The notes under the pieces: generated by a model
The model's input: only the letters and a program-made list of their open reading frames with translations
The model's database searches: none
What the model was told of the DNA's origin: nothing
Shown here: piece after piece, positions 1-7,170 of the stretch
Position numbering within the stretch: position 1 is the first letter of the stretch
How the letters are laid out: every line of letters begins with the position of its first letter
Assembly (NCBI GenBank): GCA_013696915.1
Contig: JACCXR010000353.1
Span: 1-21,317, forward strand
Direction: 5' to 3'
DNA: 21,317 nucleotides
Origin: Euzebyaceae bacterium
GTDB taxonomy: Bacteria > Actinomycetota > Nitriliruptoria > Euzebyales > Egibacteraceae
Position numbers and translations under genes: made by a program

Positions 1-813
1 GTCGAGGTCGACGTGCGCGCCTCCACCCAGTTCGCCAGCGCGATCCTGCTCATCGCCCCGTACACCCGTCGCGGTGTGACGCTGCGGGCCACCGGCGGGG
101 GCGCGGCCGCGTACGTCGAGCTCACCGCGGCGACGGCGGCCGCGTGGGGCGCCCGGATCACCGAGCACGGCCCGGGGTGCTGGCGGGTCGCGCCGACGCA
201 CCGCTACGCCGCCGCCGACGTCACCGTCGAGCACGACGCCAGCGCGGCCGCGCACCTGCTCGCGCTGGCGGTCGCAACCGGCGGCGACGTGACGGTGACG
301 AACGCGGGGCCGACCGTCCAGCCCGACGCGGGCATCACCGCCGTGTTCGCCCGCATGGGCGCGACCGCCGCGCGCGACGGCGACGCGGTCACGGTGTCCG
401 GCCCGGCCGCCGTCGCACCCGTGGGCGGCGGCATCGACCTGTCCGCCATGCCCGACCAGGTGACGACGGTCGCGGCCCTCGCCGCGCTCGCCGACGGCGC
501 GACGAGGATCACCGGGGTGGCGGTCACCCGCGGCCACGAGACGGACCGGCTCGCCGCCCTGGCCGCCGAACTCGGCAAGCTCGGCGTCGGGGTCGAGGAG
601 CTGCCCGACGGCCTGGTCGTCCACGGCGGCGCCGCGCGCGGCCCGGCGCGCCTGGCGACGCACGACGACCACCGGCTAGCGATGGCGTTCGCCGCGCTCG
701 CCGCGCGCGTGCCGGGCGTGGTCATCGAGGAGCCGTGGTGCGTGCGCAAGACCTACCCGGCGTTCTGGGCGGACCTGCGGGCCGCCGGCGTCGCGTGGCG
801 GCCGGTCTCGTGA
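1..813 (+). CDS. aroA: 3-phosphoshikimate 1-carboxyvinyltransferase (EPSP synthase), 5'-truncated by window edge
   Basis: The frame is open from base 1, so only the C-terminal ~270 residues of a protein usually about 430 long are visible. It joins phosphoenolpyruvate to shikimate-3-phosphate in the cytoplasmic shikimate pathway. Visible family motifs are STQFASAILL near the left edge, the second-domain stretch DLSAMPDQVTTVAALAALAD, RGHETDRL, the active-site block DDHRLAMAFA and the terminal CVRKTYPAFW. The stop is TGA at 811-813. It lies 118 bases upstream of cmk on the same strand, and the aroA-cmk-der order is common in actinobacteria. Nothing looks damaged in the visible part. Family assignment is secure; inhibitor class cannot be judged from this fragment. 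Confidence 0.95.
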   Translation, partial: VEVDVRASTQFASAILLIAPYTRRGVTLRATGGGAAAYVELTAATAAAWGARITEHGPGCWRVAPTHRYAAADVTVEHDASAAAHLLALAVATGGDVTVTNAGPTVQPDAGITAVFARMGATAARDGDAVTVSGPAAVAPVGGGIDLSAMPDQVTTVAALAALADGATRITGVAVTRGHETDRLAALAAELGKLGVGVEELPDGLVVHGGAARGPARLATHDDHRLAMAFAALAARVPGVVIEEPWCVRKTYPAFWADLRAAGVAWRPVS

Positions 814-891
814 GATGGGCAGTGGCGGCATCGGCGGCGAGTCCGCGATCCCATGACGGTCGCTGCGCGACCGCCACCACCGAGGTCAGGA

Positions 892-920
892 GAATCGCCT
901 CGGACGAGCCTCGGCGATTC
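892..920 (+). promoter_or_regulatory. Inverted repeat in the cmk leader
   Basis: GAATCGCC at 892-899 pairs perfectly with GGCGATTC at 913-920 around a 13-base loop, ending 11 bases before the cmk start. A competing pairing exists between CGAGG (about 881-885) and CCTCG (898-902). A purine-rich AGGAGA lies at the left foot. The structure could affect translation of cmk or end read-through from aroA; neither is proved, and there is no U-tract. Confidence 0.35.
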
Positions 921-931
921 ACGTCTCAGCG

Positions 932-1585
932 ATGACAGTCGTGGCCATCGACGGGCCGGCGGGCTCCGGCAAGTCGACGATCGCCGCGGCGCTCGCCGCC
1001 CGCCTCGGCGTGCCCCACGTGGACACCGGCGCGTTCTATCGCGCCGCCACGCTGGCGGCCCTCCGCGCCGGCGCCGACCCGCAGGACCCTGACGCGGTCC
1101 TCGCCGCCCTCGCCGGCGCGCGGATCGACCGGCGGGCGGGAAGGACCCTGCTGGACGGCGAGGACGTCGAGGAGGAGATCCGCGGCCCGGCGGTCACCCG
1201 GGCGGTCTCCGCCGTCTCCGCGCACCCAGCCGTCCGCACGGCGCTGCTCGACGCGCAGCGCGCCGGCGTCACGCCGGCAGGCGCCGTCGTCGAGGGCCGC
1301 GACGCCGGGACCGTGGTCGTGCCCCACGCTGACCTCAAGGTGTGGCTGACCGCGACGCCGCGGGAGCGGGCCTCCAGGCGCGCCGCCCAGGCCGGATCGG
1401 CGACCACGGCGGCCGTCGCGGCGCACGAGGCGGACATCGCCAGGCGCGACGCGCTCGACGCCGGCCGCATGGTGCCGGCGTCCGGTGTCATCGCCGTCGA
1501 CACGACCGACCGTGACGTCGACGCGATCGTGGCTGACCTGGTGTCGCTGGCCCGCTCACAGGCGGAGCGGCCAGCCGGCCCGTAG
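932..1585 (+). CDS. cmk: Cytidylate kinase (CMP/dCMP kinase)
   Basis: Cytoplasmic nucleoside monophosphate kinase that phosphorylates CMP and dCMP with ATP in pyrimidine salvage. The 217-residue protein has the usual family length. It opens with the Walker A loop GPAGSGKST (residues 8-16), followed by VDTGAFYRA, the CMP-binding region, and EGRDAGTVVVPHADLKVWLTA, which matches the family signature EGRDIGTVVFPDADLKIFLTA. The ATG at 932 directly precedes the Walker region as in homologues. There is no strong ribosome site immediately upstream; AGGAGA is about 40 bases away and a hairpin lies between. It sits between aroA and der, 63 bases before the latter. No damage is seen. Confidence 0.95.
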   Translation: MTVVAIDGPAGSGKSTIAAALAARLGVPHVDTGAFYRAATLAALRAGADPQDPDAVLAALAGARIDRRAGRTLLDGEDVEEEIRGPAVTRAVSAVSAHPAVRTALLDAQRAGVTPAGAVVEGRDAGTVVVPHADLKVWLTATPRERASRRAAQAGSATTAAVAAHEADIARRDALDAGRMVPASGVIAVDTTDRDVDAIVADLVSLARSQAERPAGP

Positions 1586-1648
1586 AGGGCGCGGGGGGAC
1601 GGACGGCGGTACCGTCGGCGGAGGCTTCCGCCCTCCCGAGAGGTTGTC

Positions 1649-3145
1649 ATGAGCACCGCCGACCCTGCCCGCACCCGGCGCGTCCGCCCGACCGGCGGTG
1701 CGGTCGTCGCCGTCGTGGGCCGGCCGAACGTCGGCAAATCGACGCTGGTCAACCGGCTGGTCGGCCGTCGCGAGGCGATCGTCGAGGAGAAGCCCGGCGT
1801 CACCCGGGACCGCACCACCCACACCGCGCAGTGGCGGGGACGGCGGTTCACGGTCGTCGACACCGGCGGGTGGACCCCCGGCTGGGAACCGGACCGGGAC
1901 ACCCTCGACGCCGCAGTGACGGCGCAGGCGGAGCATGCGACCGAACAGGCCGACCTCGTCCTGCTCGTCGTGGACGCCACCGTCGGGGTGACCGAGGAGG
2001 ACGCGGCCGTCGCCGGGTGGCTGCGCCAGGGCGGACGTCCGGTCCTGCTCGTGGCGAACAAGCTCGACCACGGCGGTCTCGCGGCCGACCTCGGGGTGTT
2101 CTTCAGCCTCGGCGTCGGCGAGCCCCTCGGGGTCAGCGCGCTGCACGGACGCTCCTCCGGGGACCTGCTCGACGACATCGTCGACCGGCTCGAGTCCGCC
2201 AAGGCCTTCGACCGCCCGGCCGACCCGCGCGACGACATCCCCGGCGTCGCGCTCATCGGCCGGCCGAACGTCGGGAAGTCGTCGATCTTCAACCGGCTGC
2301 TGGGAGAGCAGCGGACGATCGTCGACGACCGTCCCGGCACGACCCGCGACGCGGTCGACACGGTCATCGAGCTGGCCGACGGGCGGGCCTACCGGTTCGT
2401 GGACACGGCCGGGCTGCGGCGGCGGAAGTCGAAGGTCGACGCCACCGAGTACTACTCGACCGTCCGCACCGTCCAGGCGCTCGACCAGGCCGCCGTGGCG
2501 CTGCTGATCATCGACGCCAGCGAGCCGGTCGGCGAGCAGGAGCAGAAGCTCGCCCGTCAGATCCTCGACGCCGGCCGGGCGATCGTGCTCGTCTGGAACA
2601 AGTGGGACCTGGTGGACGAAGAGCGGCGTGAGCGGTTGGAGCGGGAGCGCGACCGGCTGCTCGGCTTCGTGGACTTCGCGGGCGTGGTGCGGACGTCGGC
2701 GGTCTCCGGTCGTCACGTCGACAAGCTGCTGCCGGCCGTGGACGTGGCGTTGGAGCAGTGGAACCGGCGGATCCCGACGGCGGCCCTCAACGAGTGGCTG
2801 GCGGACGCGGTCGCGGCGACGGCCCCGCCGCTGAACGGTGGGCGCACGGTGCGGCTGCGGTACGTCACCCAGGTCGCCGCGGGGCCGCCGACGTTCCGGG
2901 TCTTCGCCACGGGCCAGGTGCCGGCGGGCTACCTGCGCTATCTGGAACGCCGGCTGCGGGAGCGCTGGGGCTTCCGGGGCACCCCCCTCGACGTGGCGGT
3001 GCGGGTCCGTCCCCGGTGGGAGGAGCGTCCGGACGCGCCGCCGGCACCCGCCCGCGCGCGGTCTACGCGGTCTGGGTCGACGTCGGGGTCGGGGTCGAAG
3101 TCGGGGTCGCGGGGGCCCCGCAGCCCTCGACGCCGGTCCACGTGA
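1649..3145 (+). CDS. der: Ribosome-assembly GTPase Der (EngA), with extended low-complexity tail
   Basis: Essential double-GTPase that helps mature the 50S ribosomal subunit. The first G domain shows GRPNVGKST (residues 24-32), DTGGW and NKLD; the second shows GRPNVGKSS (from about residue 204), DTAGLRRR and NKWDL. A KH-like C-terminal domain follows, with RLRYVTQVAAGPPTFRVF. The start ATG at 1649 follows a GAGAGG ribosome site. At 498 residues it is longer than typical homologues (about 440-490) because of a Ser/Gly/Arg/Lys-rich tail of about 30 residues. That tail is read from a GGGGTC-rich stretch and overlaps the tail of the convergent gene by 83 bases. The catalytic core is intact. Confidence 0.96.
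   Translation: MSTADPARTRRVRPTGGAVVAVVGRPNVGKSTLVNRLVGRREAIVEEKPGVTRDRTTHTAQWRGRRFTVVDTGGWTPGWEPDRDTLDAAVTAQAEHATEQADLVLLVVDATVGVTEEDAAVAGWLRQGGRPVLLVANKLDHGGLAADLGVFFSLGVGEPLGVSALHGRSSGDLLDDIVDRLESAKAFDRPADPRDDIPGVALIGRPNVGKSSIFNRLLGEQRTIVDDRPGTTRDAVDTVIELADGRAYRFVDTAGLRRRKSKVDATEYYSTVRTVQALDQAAVALLIIDASEPVGEQEQKLARQILDAGRAIVLVWNKWDLVDEERRERLERERDRLLGFVDFAGVVRTSAVSGRHVDKLLPAVDVALEQWNRRIPTAALNEWLADAVAATAPPLNGGRTVRLRYVTQVAAGPPTFRVFATGQVPAGYLRYLERRLRERWGFRGTPLDVAVRVRPRWEERPDAPPAPARARSTRSGSTSGSGSKSGSRGPRSPRRRST
3061..3119. repeat. GGGGTC-type short repeats under two overlapping gene tails
   Basis: The stretch is built from repeated GTCGGG / GGGGTC units. It is translated on both strands: as the Ser-Gly-Lys tail of Der on plus and as a Thr-Pro-Ser tail on minus. 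Such repeats expand and contract by slippage, which would lengthen or shorten both tails together. Confidence 0.6.
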
Positions 3146-3839
3146 GCGAGGGCGCGTCGTCCTCGCCCGCGTCGGAGGACGCGAACTGCACGCCGCCGCC
3201 GGGCTCGACCGGGCTGGTTGCGGTCACCGCGAGCGTGAACGGGCCGTCGGCGGGCGCCTGGCCGCTGGTCACCCACTCCTGGTAGGCGGCGGTGATGTCC
3301 CATTGCAGGCGGCCCGGGGACCCGTCGGTCAGCGCCCTGGCGCCCGGCTGGGGGTTGAGCAGGAGCGGGTCGGGGACGGCGACGCCGTCCGCGACCGTCC
3401 CGGGGTCGACGGCGGACGCCGGCCAGGCGCCCACCTCCGTGGTGGTCGCGTCGATGACCGCGATCTCCAGCAGCACCGTCGCGAGACAGCCGGGGTCCCC
3501 GCCGATGGCGTCGAAGGCGAGCACGACGGCGTCGCCGGGCTCCTCGGAGATCACGATCTCCTCCGCCGCCAGGCCGGCGATGACGCCGCCGTCGACGGCG
3601 AAGTCGGTCAGGGGCGCCGCGGTGCCGTCGTCGACCGGCCCGGTCGGGATCTGCACCGGCGTCTCGGTCGGCGTGGGCGTCGCCGTCGCTGCCTCGGTCT
3701 CGGTGAGGCCGCCGGTCGTGCCAAATTCGAAGGAGCTCCCGAGGGCCTCGACCGCGCGCGGGGCGGTCCAGTAGACGACCCACCCGAGCAGGGCGACCGC
3801 CAACGGCCACCGCAGGAACTCCCAGATCCGGCGGCCCAT
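3063..3839 (-). CDS. Membrane-anchored protein with a DNRLRE-like C-terminal domain
   Basis: Probable surface-exposed protein, 258 residues. The chosen start is the ATG at 3839 because GGAGAG lies about 8 bases upstream; a GTG 18 bases further out would include the ribosome site itself. Residues 1-25 carry a basic start (MGRRIWEFLRW) and one hydrophobic helix (PLAVALLGWVVYW), a likely uncleaved anchor. A Thr/Pro-rich linker (TATPTPTETP) follows. The C-terminal half contains LQWDITAAYQEWVTSG, FTLAVTATS and VQFASSDAGEDDAPSLTWTG, resembling the DNRLRE domain of extracellular actinobacterial proteins (W-D-T...W...G pattern, F-x-S-S-x, P-x-L-x-W). It ends in a second Thr/Pro tail overlapping der. 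Function is not known; domain assignment is by pattern only. Confidence 0.7.
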   Translation of the reverse strand: MGRRIWEFLRWPLAVALLGWVVYWTAPRAVEALGSSFEFGTTGGLTETEAATATPTPTETPVQIPTGPVDDGTAAPLTDFAVDGGVIAGLAAEEIVISEEPGDAVVLAFDAIGGDPGCLATVLLEIAVIDATTTEVGAWPASAVDPGTVADGVAVPDPLLLNPQPGARALTDGSPGRLQWDITAAYQEWVTSGQAPADGPFTLAVTATSPVEPGGGVQFASSDAGEDDAPSLTWTGVEGCGAPATPTSTPTPTSTQTA

Positions 3840-3943
3840 TCGGTGCTCTCCTTCCACGGCGCCGGCCGGCGCCGGGTCGTCGCGTCCTCGTCAGGGTTCA
3901 CCCTATCCCGCGGGGGCGGCAGAACCGTGCTGGCGCGACCGCG

Positions 3944-4045
3944 TCAGGAGCAGGAGCGGAGCAGGGCGAAGAGCACGAGACTGAGGAGCACGCTGACGAG
4001 GACGGATCCCAGGCAGCCGAGACGGTTGGAGAAGAAGACGAACAT
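3944..4045 (-). CDS. 33-residue single-helix membrane peptide with an RLGCLGS motif
   Basis: Encodes MFVFFSNRLGCLGS followed by one strongly hydrophobic segment (VLVSVLLSLVLFALL) and a short RSCS end. The hydrophobicity, the compact size and the GCLGS motif, which I associate with small uncharacterised actinobacterial membrane peptides, favour a real gene over chance. No ribosome site is visible before ATG 4045; TACTCC eight bases upstream could be part of a promoter for a leaderless transcript. It is followed after about 100 bases by the DNRLRE-like gene on the same strand and is divergent from the DUF624 gene. No function can be given. Confidence 0.5.
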   Translation of the reverse strand: MFVFFSNRLGCLGSVLVSVLLSLVLFALLRSCS

Positions 4046-4102
4046 GGCCGGGGAGTACCCGCGGCGTGCGCGGGTGAAGCCCCGTCGGCCGGGGCGCGCC
4101 CG

Positions 4103-4702
4103 GTGACGGCGCGGTCGCGGCGCCTCAGGAAGCTGGCGGGCTACCCGCTCACCCTCCTCGCCGCCAACCTGGCGTGGATGGTCTTCAGCCTCCCGGTCGT
4201 CACCTGGTTCGCCGCCGGCGTCGCGCTCGTCCACGCCCTCGACCGCCGGTTCGAGGAGGACGGCCGCGGGGTGCTGTCCGGCTTCTGGGAGGGGTGGCGG
4301 CGGACCTGGCGCCGCACCCTTCCGCTGGGGCTCGCGTCGACGGTCGCCGCGTTGATACTGCTCCTCAACGCGGGTTTCCTGCTCGGCCAGGACTCGCCCG
4401 CGGCGTTCCTGCTGCTCGCCGGGACCGTGCCGCTCGCCCTCGTCTGGCTGTTCTGGCACGTCTCGCTGATCCCGGTCGTCGCGCTCTTCCCCCATCTCAC
4501 GACGCGGCAGTGGCTTCGCGACAGCTTCACGCTGTCCTTCCAGCATCCCGGCGCGATGCTGGCGGTGCTCGCGGCGGCCGTGCTCGCCGCGGGCGCGGTG
4601 CTCGCCGTCCCCGCGCTTCTGCCCCTGTGCGGTGCGAGCCTCCCGGCGCTGCTGGCCCTGAAGCTGTGCCGGCACCACCTGCCGCGGTGGAGCGACGTGT
4701 GA
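4103..4702 (+). CDS. DUF624 (YesL-like) integral membrane protein
   Basis: A 199-residue polytopic membrane protein. The N-terminal segment NLAWMVFSLPVVTWFAAGVALVHALDRRFEEDG and the following FWEGWRRTWRRTLPLGL match the DUF624 pattern: first helix, SLPVVT, then a basic amphipathic stretch. About five hydrophobic segments can be drawn, at roughly residues 15-45, 70-95, 100-125, 145-175 and 178-190. In other bacteria such proteins sit beside carbohydrate uptake genes, but no such gene is present here, so the substrate or partner is unknown. The start is GTG at 4103 with a weak ribosome site. It is divergent from the 33-residue peptide, with only 57 bases between them, so they may share a regulatory region. 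Confidence 0.75.
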   Translation: MTARSRRLRKLAGYPLTLLAANLAWMVFSLPVVTWFAAGVALVHALDRRFEEDGRGVLSGFWEGWRRTWRRTLPLGLASTVAALILLLNAGFLLGQDSPAAFLLLAGTVPLALVWLFWHVSLIPVVALFPHLTTRQWLRDSFTLSFQHPGAMLAVLAAAVLAAGAVLAVPALLPLCGASLPALLALKLCRHHLPRWSDV

Positions 4703-4725
4703 ATCGCCACCGCACGAGCGGTGGG

Positions 4726-5027
4726 TCAAGGCAGCGGCCGGAACCGCGCAGTTGACTGCCCCTGGATCGCCGCGGCGGCGACCTTCGCCGCGTCCACCAG
4801 TGCGTCGCGGGTGAGCACGTTGGTGTAGGCGTAGGCGTTCTGCCGGCCCTTGACACGCGGATGCCGGCGCCCCGGTCCAGGCCGGACGTCAGCTTCTCGA
4901 CCTTCCCGTCGTCGAAGCGGAGGCTGCGTCCCCGCCGGGTCTCGGCGAAGATCTCCGCGAAGTCGCCGCCCGCCGTCAGGGCGGCGGACAGCACGGCGTG
5001 GACGTCGGCGTCGTCGAGCGCGGTCAC
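4726..5027 (-). pseudogene. tldD 5' fragment (TldD/PmbA metalloprotease), frameshifted and truncated
   Basis: From GTG 5027, which has GGGA about eight bases upstream, the frame reads VTALDDADVHAVLSAALTAG, then DFAEIFAETRRGRSLRFDDG and KVEKLTSGLDRGAGIRV, a clear TldD N-terminus. At about 4845 the frame must change to continue KGRQNAYAYTNVLTRDALVD and AAKVAAAAIQGQSTARF, as in TldD. A single deleted base (GTGGTCAAG to GTGTCAAG) explains it. The match then ends at TGA 4726-4728 after about 100 residues of a protein normally near 460-500. The rest of the gene, including the zinc-binding domain, is absent. It is therefore a remnant of an enzyme that matures modified peptides. Confidence 0.8.
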
Positions 5028-5124
5028 GAAGGCTCCCTGCAGGCCCCGGGCGTGGCCCTCATCCTGCCATGCGCCGGCGGTGGGCAACTGGCACCAGAGG
5101 CCTCCTGCGCTATCCTGTCAGGAG

Positions 5125-5478
5125 AGTGACCGGGTCGCACACGACCGCTGTCTCGCCGTCTTCCGCATCGTCCGGTCGGTCCGGCTGCTCGACCTCACCG
5201 GCGATTGGCCGACCCGGGCTGGGGCGCGCCAGGCGACCGCATCAGGGCCGCGCGCTCGCGCTCAGGCGTGGGCCTGCGCCATCTACGACGCTTACCCGGC
5301 GGTCGAGGGGCTCTGGTACCCGTCGTCGATGCACGGCGGCCATCCGGCCCTCGTGCTGTTCGAACGGGCCGAAGCCGCCGTTCCCAACGATGCCGAGGTC
5401 GACGTGCCGCTGTCGCATCCGGGACTGCTCCCAGACTTGGTGCGCGCCGCCGACTCGCTCGGCTACCTCATCCGGTAG
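5125..5478 (+). pseudogene. RES-domain toxin, C-terminal half only
   Basis: The open frame reads VRLLDLTGDWPTRAGA, then a segment ending ASGPRARAQAWACAIYDAYP, then VEGLWYPSSMHGG, PALVLFERA and finally LRAADSLGYLIR-like VRAADSLGYLIR with a stop at 5476-5478. This order matches the second half of canonical RES-domain NAD+-degrading toxins. The N-terminal half with the GGRWN motif and the catalytic Arg and Tyr is missing. The break point lies between about 5090 and 5125, directly against the start of the tldD remnant. No start codon with a ribosome site is in this frame; the GTG at 5126 has a good upstream AGGAGA but reads another frame. Not expected to be functional. Confidence 0.75.
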
Positions 5479-5708
5479 GCGGAGCGGGCACATCGAGCGC
5501 ATGGCGACCTGCCCCGGCCACCCGGCGCTCTGCTCGCCTTCGAGCGCCCCGTGTTGCTCAGTGTTCGAGCCCCGATTCCTCGGTGACGGGCGGCCAATCG
5601 TGGCACGGAAGACGTCGCGAGTTGCACCGCAGGTGCTTGCGCGACCCCTTCACGGTGCCTTGGGTGACGAAGCGCGACCCGGCCCGATGGAGTGGCGCCT
5701 CGCGCGAT

Positions 5709-5737
5709 GCAACCGGTATCGATTGCGTATCGGTTGC
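5709..5737 (+). promoter_or_regulatory. Probable autoregulatory operator of the antitoxin/RES pair
   Basis: Two back-to-back 11-base direct repeats, GTATCGATTGC (5716-5726) and GTATCGGTTGC (5727-5737), differ at one base. They overlap an inverted repeat GCAACCG (5709-5715) / CGGTTGC (5731-5737). The set ends 14 bases before the antitoxin ATG. Position and symmetry are what is expected for binding by a HTH antitoxin that represses its own operon; binding itself is inferred. Confidence 0.6.
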
Positions 5738-5751
5738 GGTAACATGGCCGC

Positions 5752-6513
5752 ATGCTCCACGTTGAAGATCTCTTCCGGCTCGAGCTCTCGGATGCGTCGA
5801 AGCGCGTCTGCGACGACCTTCTGCCGGACGTTGCCGCAGCGCTGGATCGGGTCATGCCGCTCGTCGCCCACGGTGATCGCATAGCAGTCCGCCGCTACCT
5901 CGCGTATGTGGATGAGGCTGCAATGGCGCTCACCGCGCTGCCGGCGATCGCACCCGATGAGCTGCCGCCGTCCGTCGTCGTCTACACGATGCTCCGTCAA
6001 GACGCGGTCGGGCTCCGTTGGGCCGCTCCCTCATCTGACGGCATCGGGATCGTCACCGTTCTCGTCGATCGCATGCGCGGCGTCGCAGGCGGCCTTCCGC
6101 AGGTGTGCGGCAAGGCGTCGCGCGAGATCGACGTGCATCACTTCAGGTGGTTCGTCAAGCAGGTCGCCGAGAGCAACCATGCACGCGAGCAGGCCTCACC
6201 GCTTCGTCGCGCCATGGACACGCTCGACTTGACGAGCAGCGACGTCGCAAGCCTCATGGGCGTCAAGCGGCAGGCCGTCGACAAGTGGCTCCTCGCCGGG
6301 CCGCCCCCCGAGCGCGCCCCGAAGGTCGCCGCCATCGCCGCGATCGGCGACATCTTGCGGCACCGCCTTCGGGACGGACTCCCCGTCGCAGTGGTACGGC
6401 GCCCGGCCGAGGCGTACGGCGGGCGCACGATGCTCGAGGTGATCGCCGCGGACGAGCACGATTGGCTGCTCCGCTCCGTGGAGGACAGTTTCGACTTCCG
6501 CCCGGTCGCATAG
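5752..6513 (+). CDS. HTH antitoxin of a RES toxin-antitoxin pair (Xre/MbcA/ParS-like), long form
   Basis: A 253-residue protein directly upstream of a RES-domain toxin, the usual antitoxin-toxin order. The C-terminal ~100 residues hold the helix-turn-helix TSSDVASLMGVKRQAVDKWL (residues 161-180), then a helix-rich stretch (APKVAAIAAIGDILRHRLRD) and a terminal region where Xre/MbcA-type antitoxins block the toxin active site. The first ~150 residues, including FRWFVKQVAESNHAREQ, are not recognised; compact antitoxins of this type have about 110-160 residues in total. Start ATG 5752 follows a repeat-rich operator; no clear ribosome site is present, so the message may be leaderless. Codon use is less GC-biased than the neighbours, suggesting acquisition. 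It could also be a plain regulator, but the context argues against that. Confidence 0.75.
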   Translation: MLHVEDLFRLELSDASKRVCDDLLPDVAAALDRVMPLVAHGDRIAVRRYLAYVDEAAMALTALPAIAPDELPPSVVVYTMLRQDAVGLRWAAPSSDGIGIVTVLVDRMRGVAGGLPQVCGKASREIDVHHFRWFVKQVAESNHAREQASPLRRAMDTLDLTSSDVASLMGVKRQAVDKWLLAGPPPERAPKVAAIAAIGDILRHRLRDGLPVAVVRRPAEAYGGRTMLEVIAADEHDWLLRSVEDSFDFRPVA

Positions 6514-6515
6514 CG

Positions 6516-7031
6516 GTGCTGGAGGTCGCGATCGGAGGGAGTTGCTTGCGAGTCGCGGATCCGGATTGGCCGGATCCCCTCGATGCAACGTTCGCAGCGC
6601 ACCCGCCAGGGCAGCGGTGGAACCCGCCGGGGCTTGAGTGTCTCTACCTGAACCGAGATCACGGGACTGCTCGAGCGAACGTGGCGCGACTCTTCGCCTC
6701 CTTGCCGTACGGCCCGGAGGACCTTGATCCCGCGACCGCGCCGCTACTGATCGAGGTCGCGATTCCCGATGGCGTTGCCGCCGACGCCTACACACCAGCG
6801 GGACTCACGGCGCTAGGCCTTCCTGCGTCGTATCCGCTTGATGGAGGCGGCGCGCTGATCGCACACGCTGTTTGCCAGCCTCTCGGCCAAGGCGCGCTCG
6901 ACGCCGGTCTCGATGGCGTCGATGCTCGGTCTGCTGCTCCCGGTGGCGATCGGGAGCTCGCGTGGTTTCCGAAGGGACGAACCCTGGCGGCGGACCCGGC
7001 CGTGCCGTTCGACGAGTGGTGGTACGCGTAG
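6516..7031 (+). CDS. RES-domain toxin (predicted NAD+-degrading)
   Basis: RES toxins such as MbcT break down NAD+ and stop growth unless bound by their antitoxin. This 171-residue protein shows LRVADPDWPDPLDATFA, then GQRWNPPGLECLYLNRD and TARANVARLF, corresponding to the first RES Arg, the G-x-RWN-P-x-G motif and the LYL strand with its Tyr. It ends with LAWFPKGR and a FDEWWYA tail. The Glu usual in the helix after LYL is replaced here by a TARANV pattern, which I believe marks a subfamily. GTG 6516 starts two bases after the antitoxin stop. TTG 6546 has a better ribosome site (GGAGGG at 6534-6540) and would start at MRVADPDW. The two genes are almost certainly translated together. Confidence 0.78.
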   Translation: MLEVAIGGSCLRVADPDWPDPLDATFAAHPPGQRWNPPGLECLYLNRDHGTARANVARLFASLPYGPEDLDPATAPLLIEVAIPDGVAADAYTPAGLTALGLPASYPLDGGGALIAHAVCQPLGQGALDAGLDGVDARSAAPGGDRELAWFPKGRTLAADPAVPFDEWWYA

Positions 7032-7064
7032 GTGACTCCCCCTCGTCACCACCGCTGGGCCCGG

Positions 7065-7170
7065 GGGACTACGCGCTGTTCCTCGATCGGCAAGCCGCGG
7101 CGTGATCGAGGCCAAGAAGGGCACGACCCTTTCCGGCGTCGAGTGGCAAACGGTCAAGTACCAGACCCAC
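7065..7170 (+). pseudogene. Type I restriction HsdR N-terminal remnant
   Basis: DYALFLDRQAA in one frame is followed, after a one-base shift near 7102, by VIEAKKGTTLSGVEWQTVKY. Together these match the HsdR nuclease domain signature (DYxLFVDxKxxGVIEAKKEGTTLxGVExQ), including the D...EAK catalytic core. Only about 35 residues of a roughly 800-1000-residue subunit remain, and no hsdM or hsdS is in the window. It is a scrap of a lost restriction system. Confidence 0.6.

Noticed and set aside
1036..2367. Long minus-strand open frame opposite cmk and der
   Set aside because: Ser/Arg/Thr-rich shadow produced by high GC; it runs antisense through two well-supported genes and matches no family.
4527..5087. 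186-codon frame starting at TTG 5087 as an intact gene
   Set aside because: Only its first part resembles TldD; the remainder is out of frame and reads into the antisense of the DUF624 gene.
5560..5590. tRNA-like GTTCGAGCCCC, possible tRNA 3' end or attachment site
   Set aside because: The flanking bases do not form the TpsiC stem and no acceptor, D or anticodon arm can be drawn; no integrase is in the window.
5620..5640. Small hairpin GCACC-GCA-GGTGC
   Set aside because: Five-base stem in a GC-rich gap with no gene it clearly serves; expected by chance.
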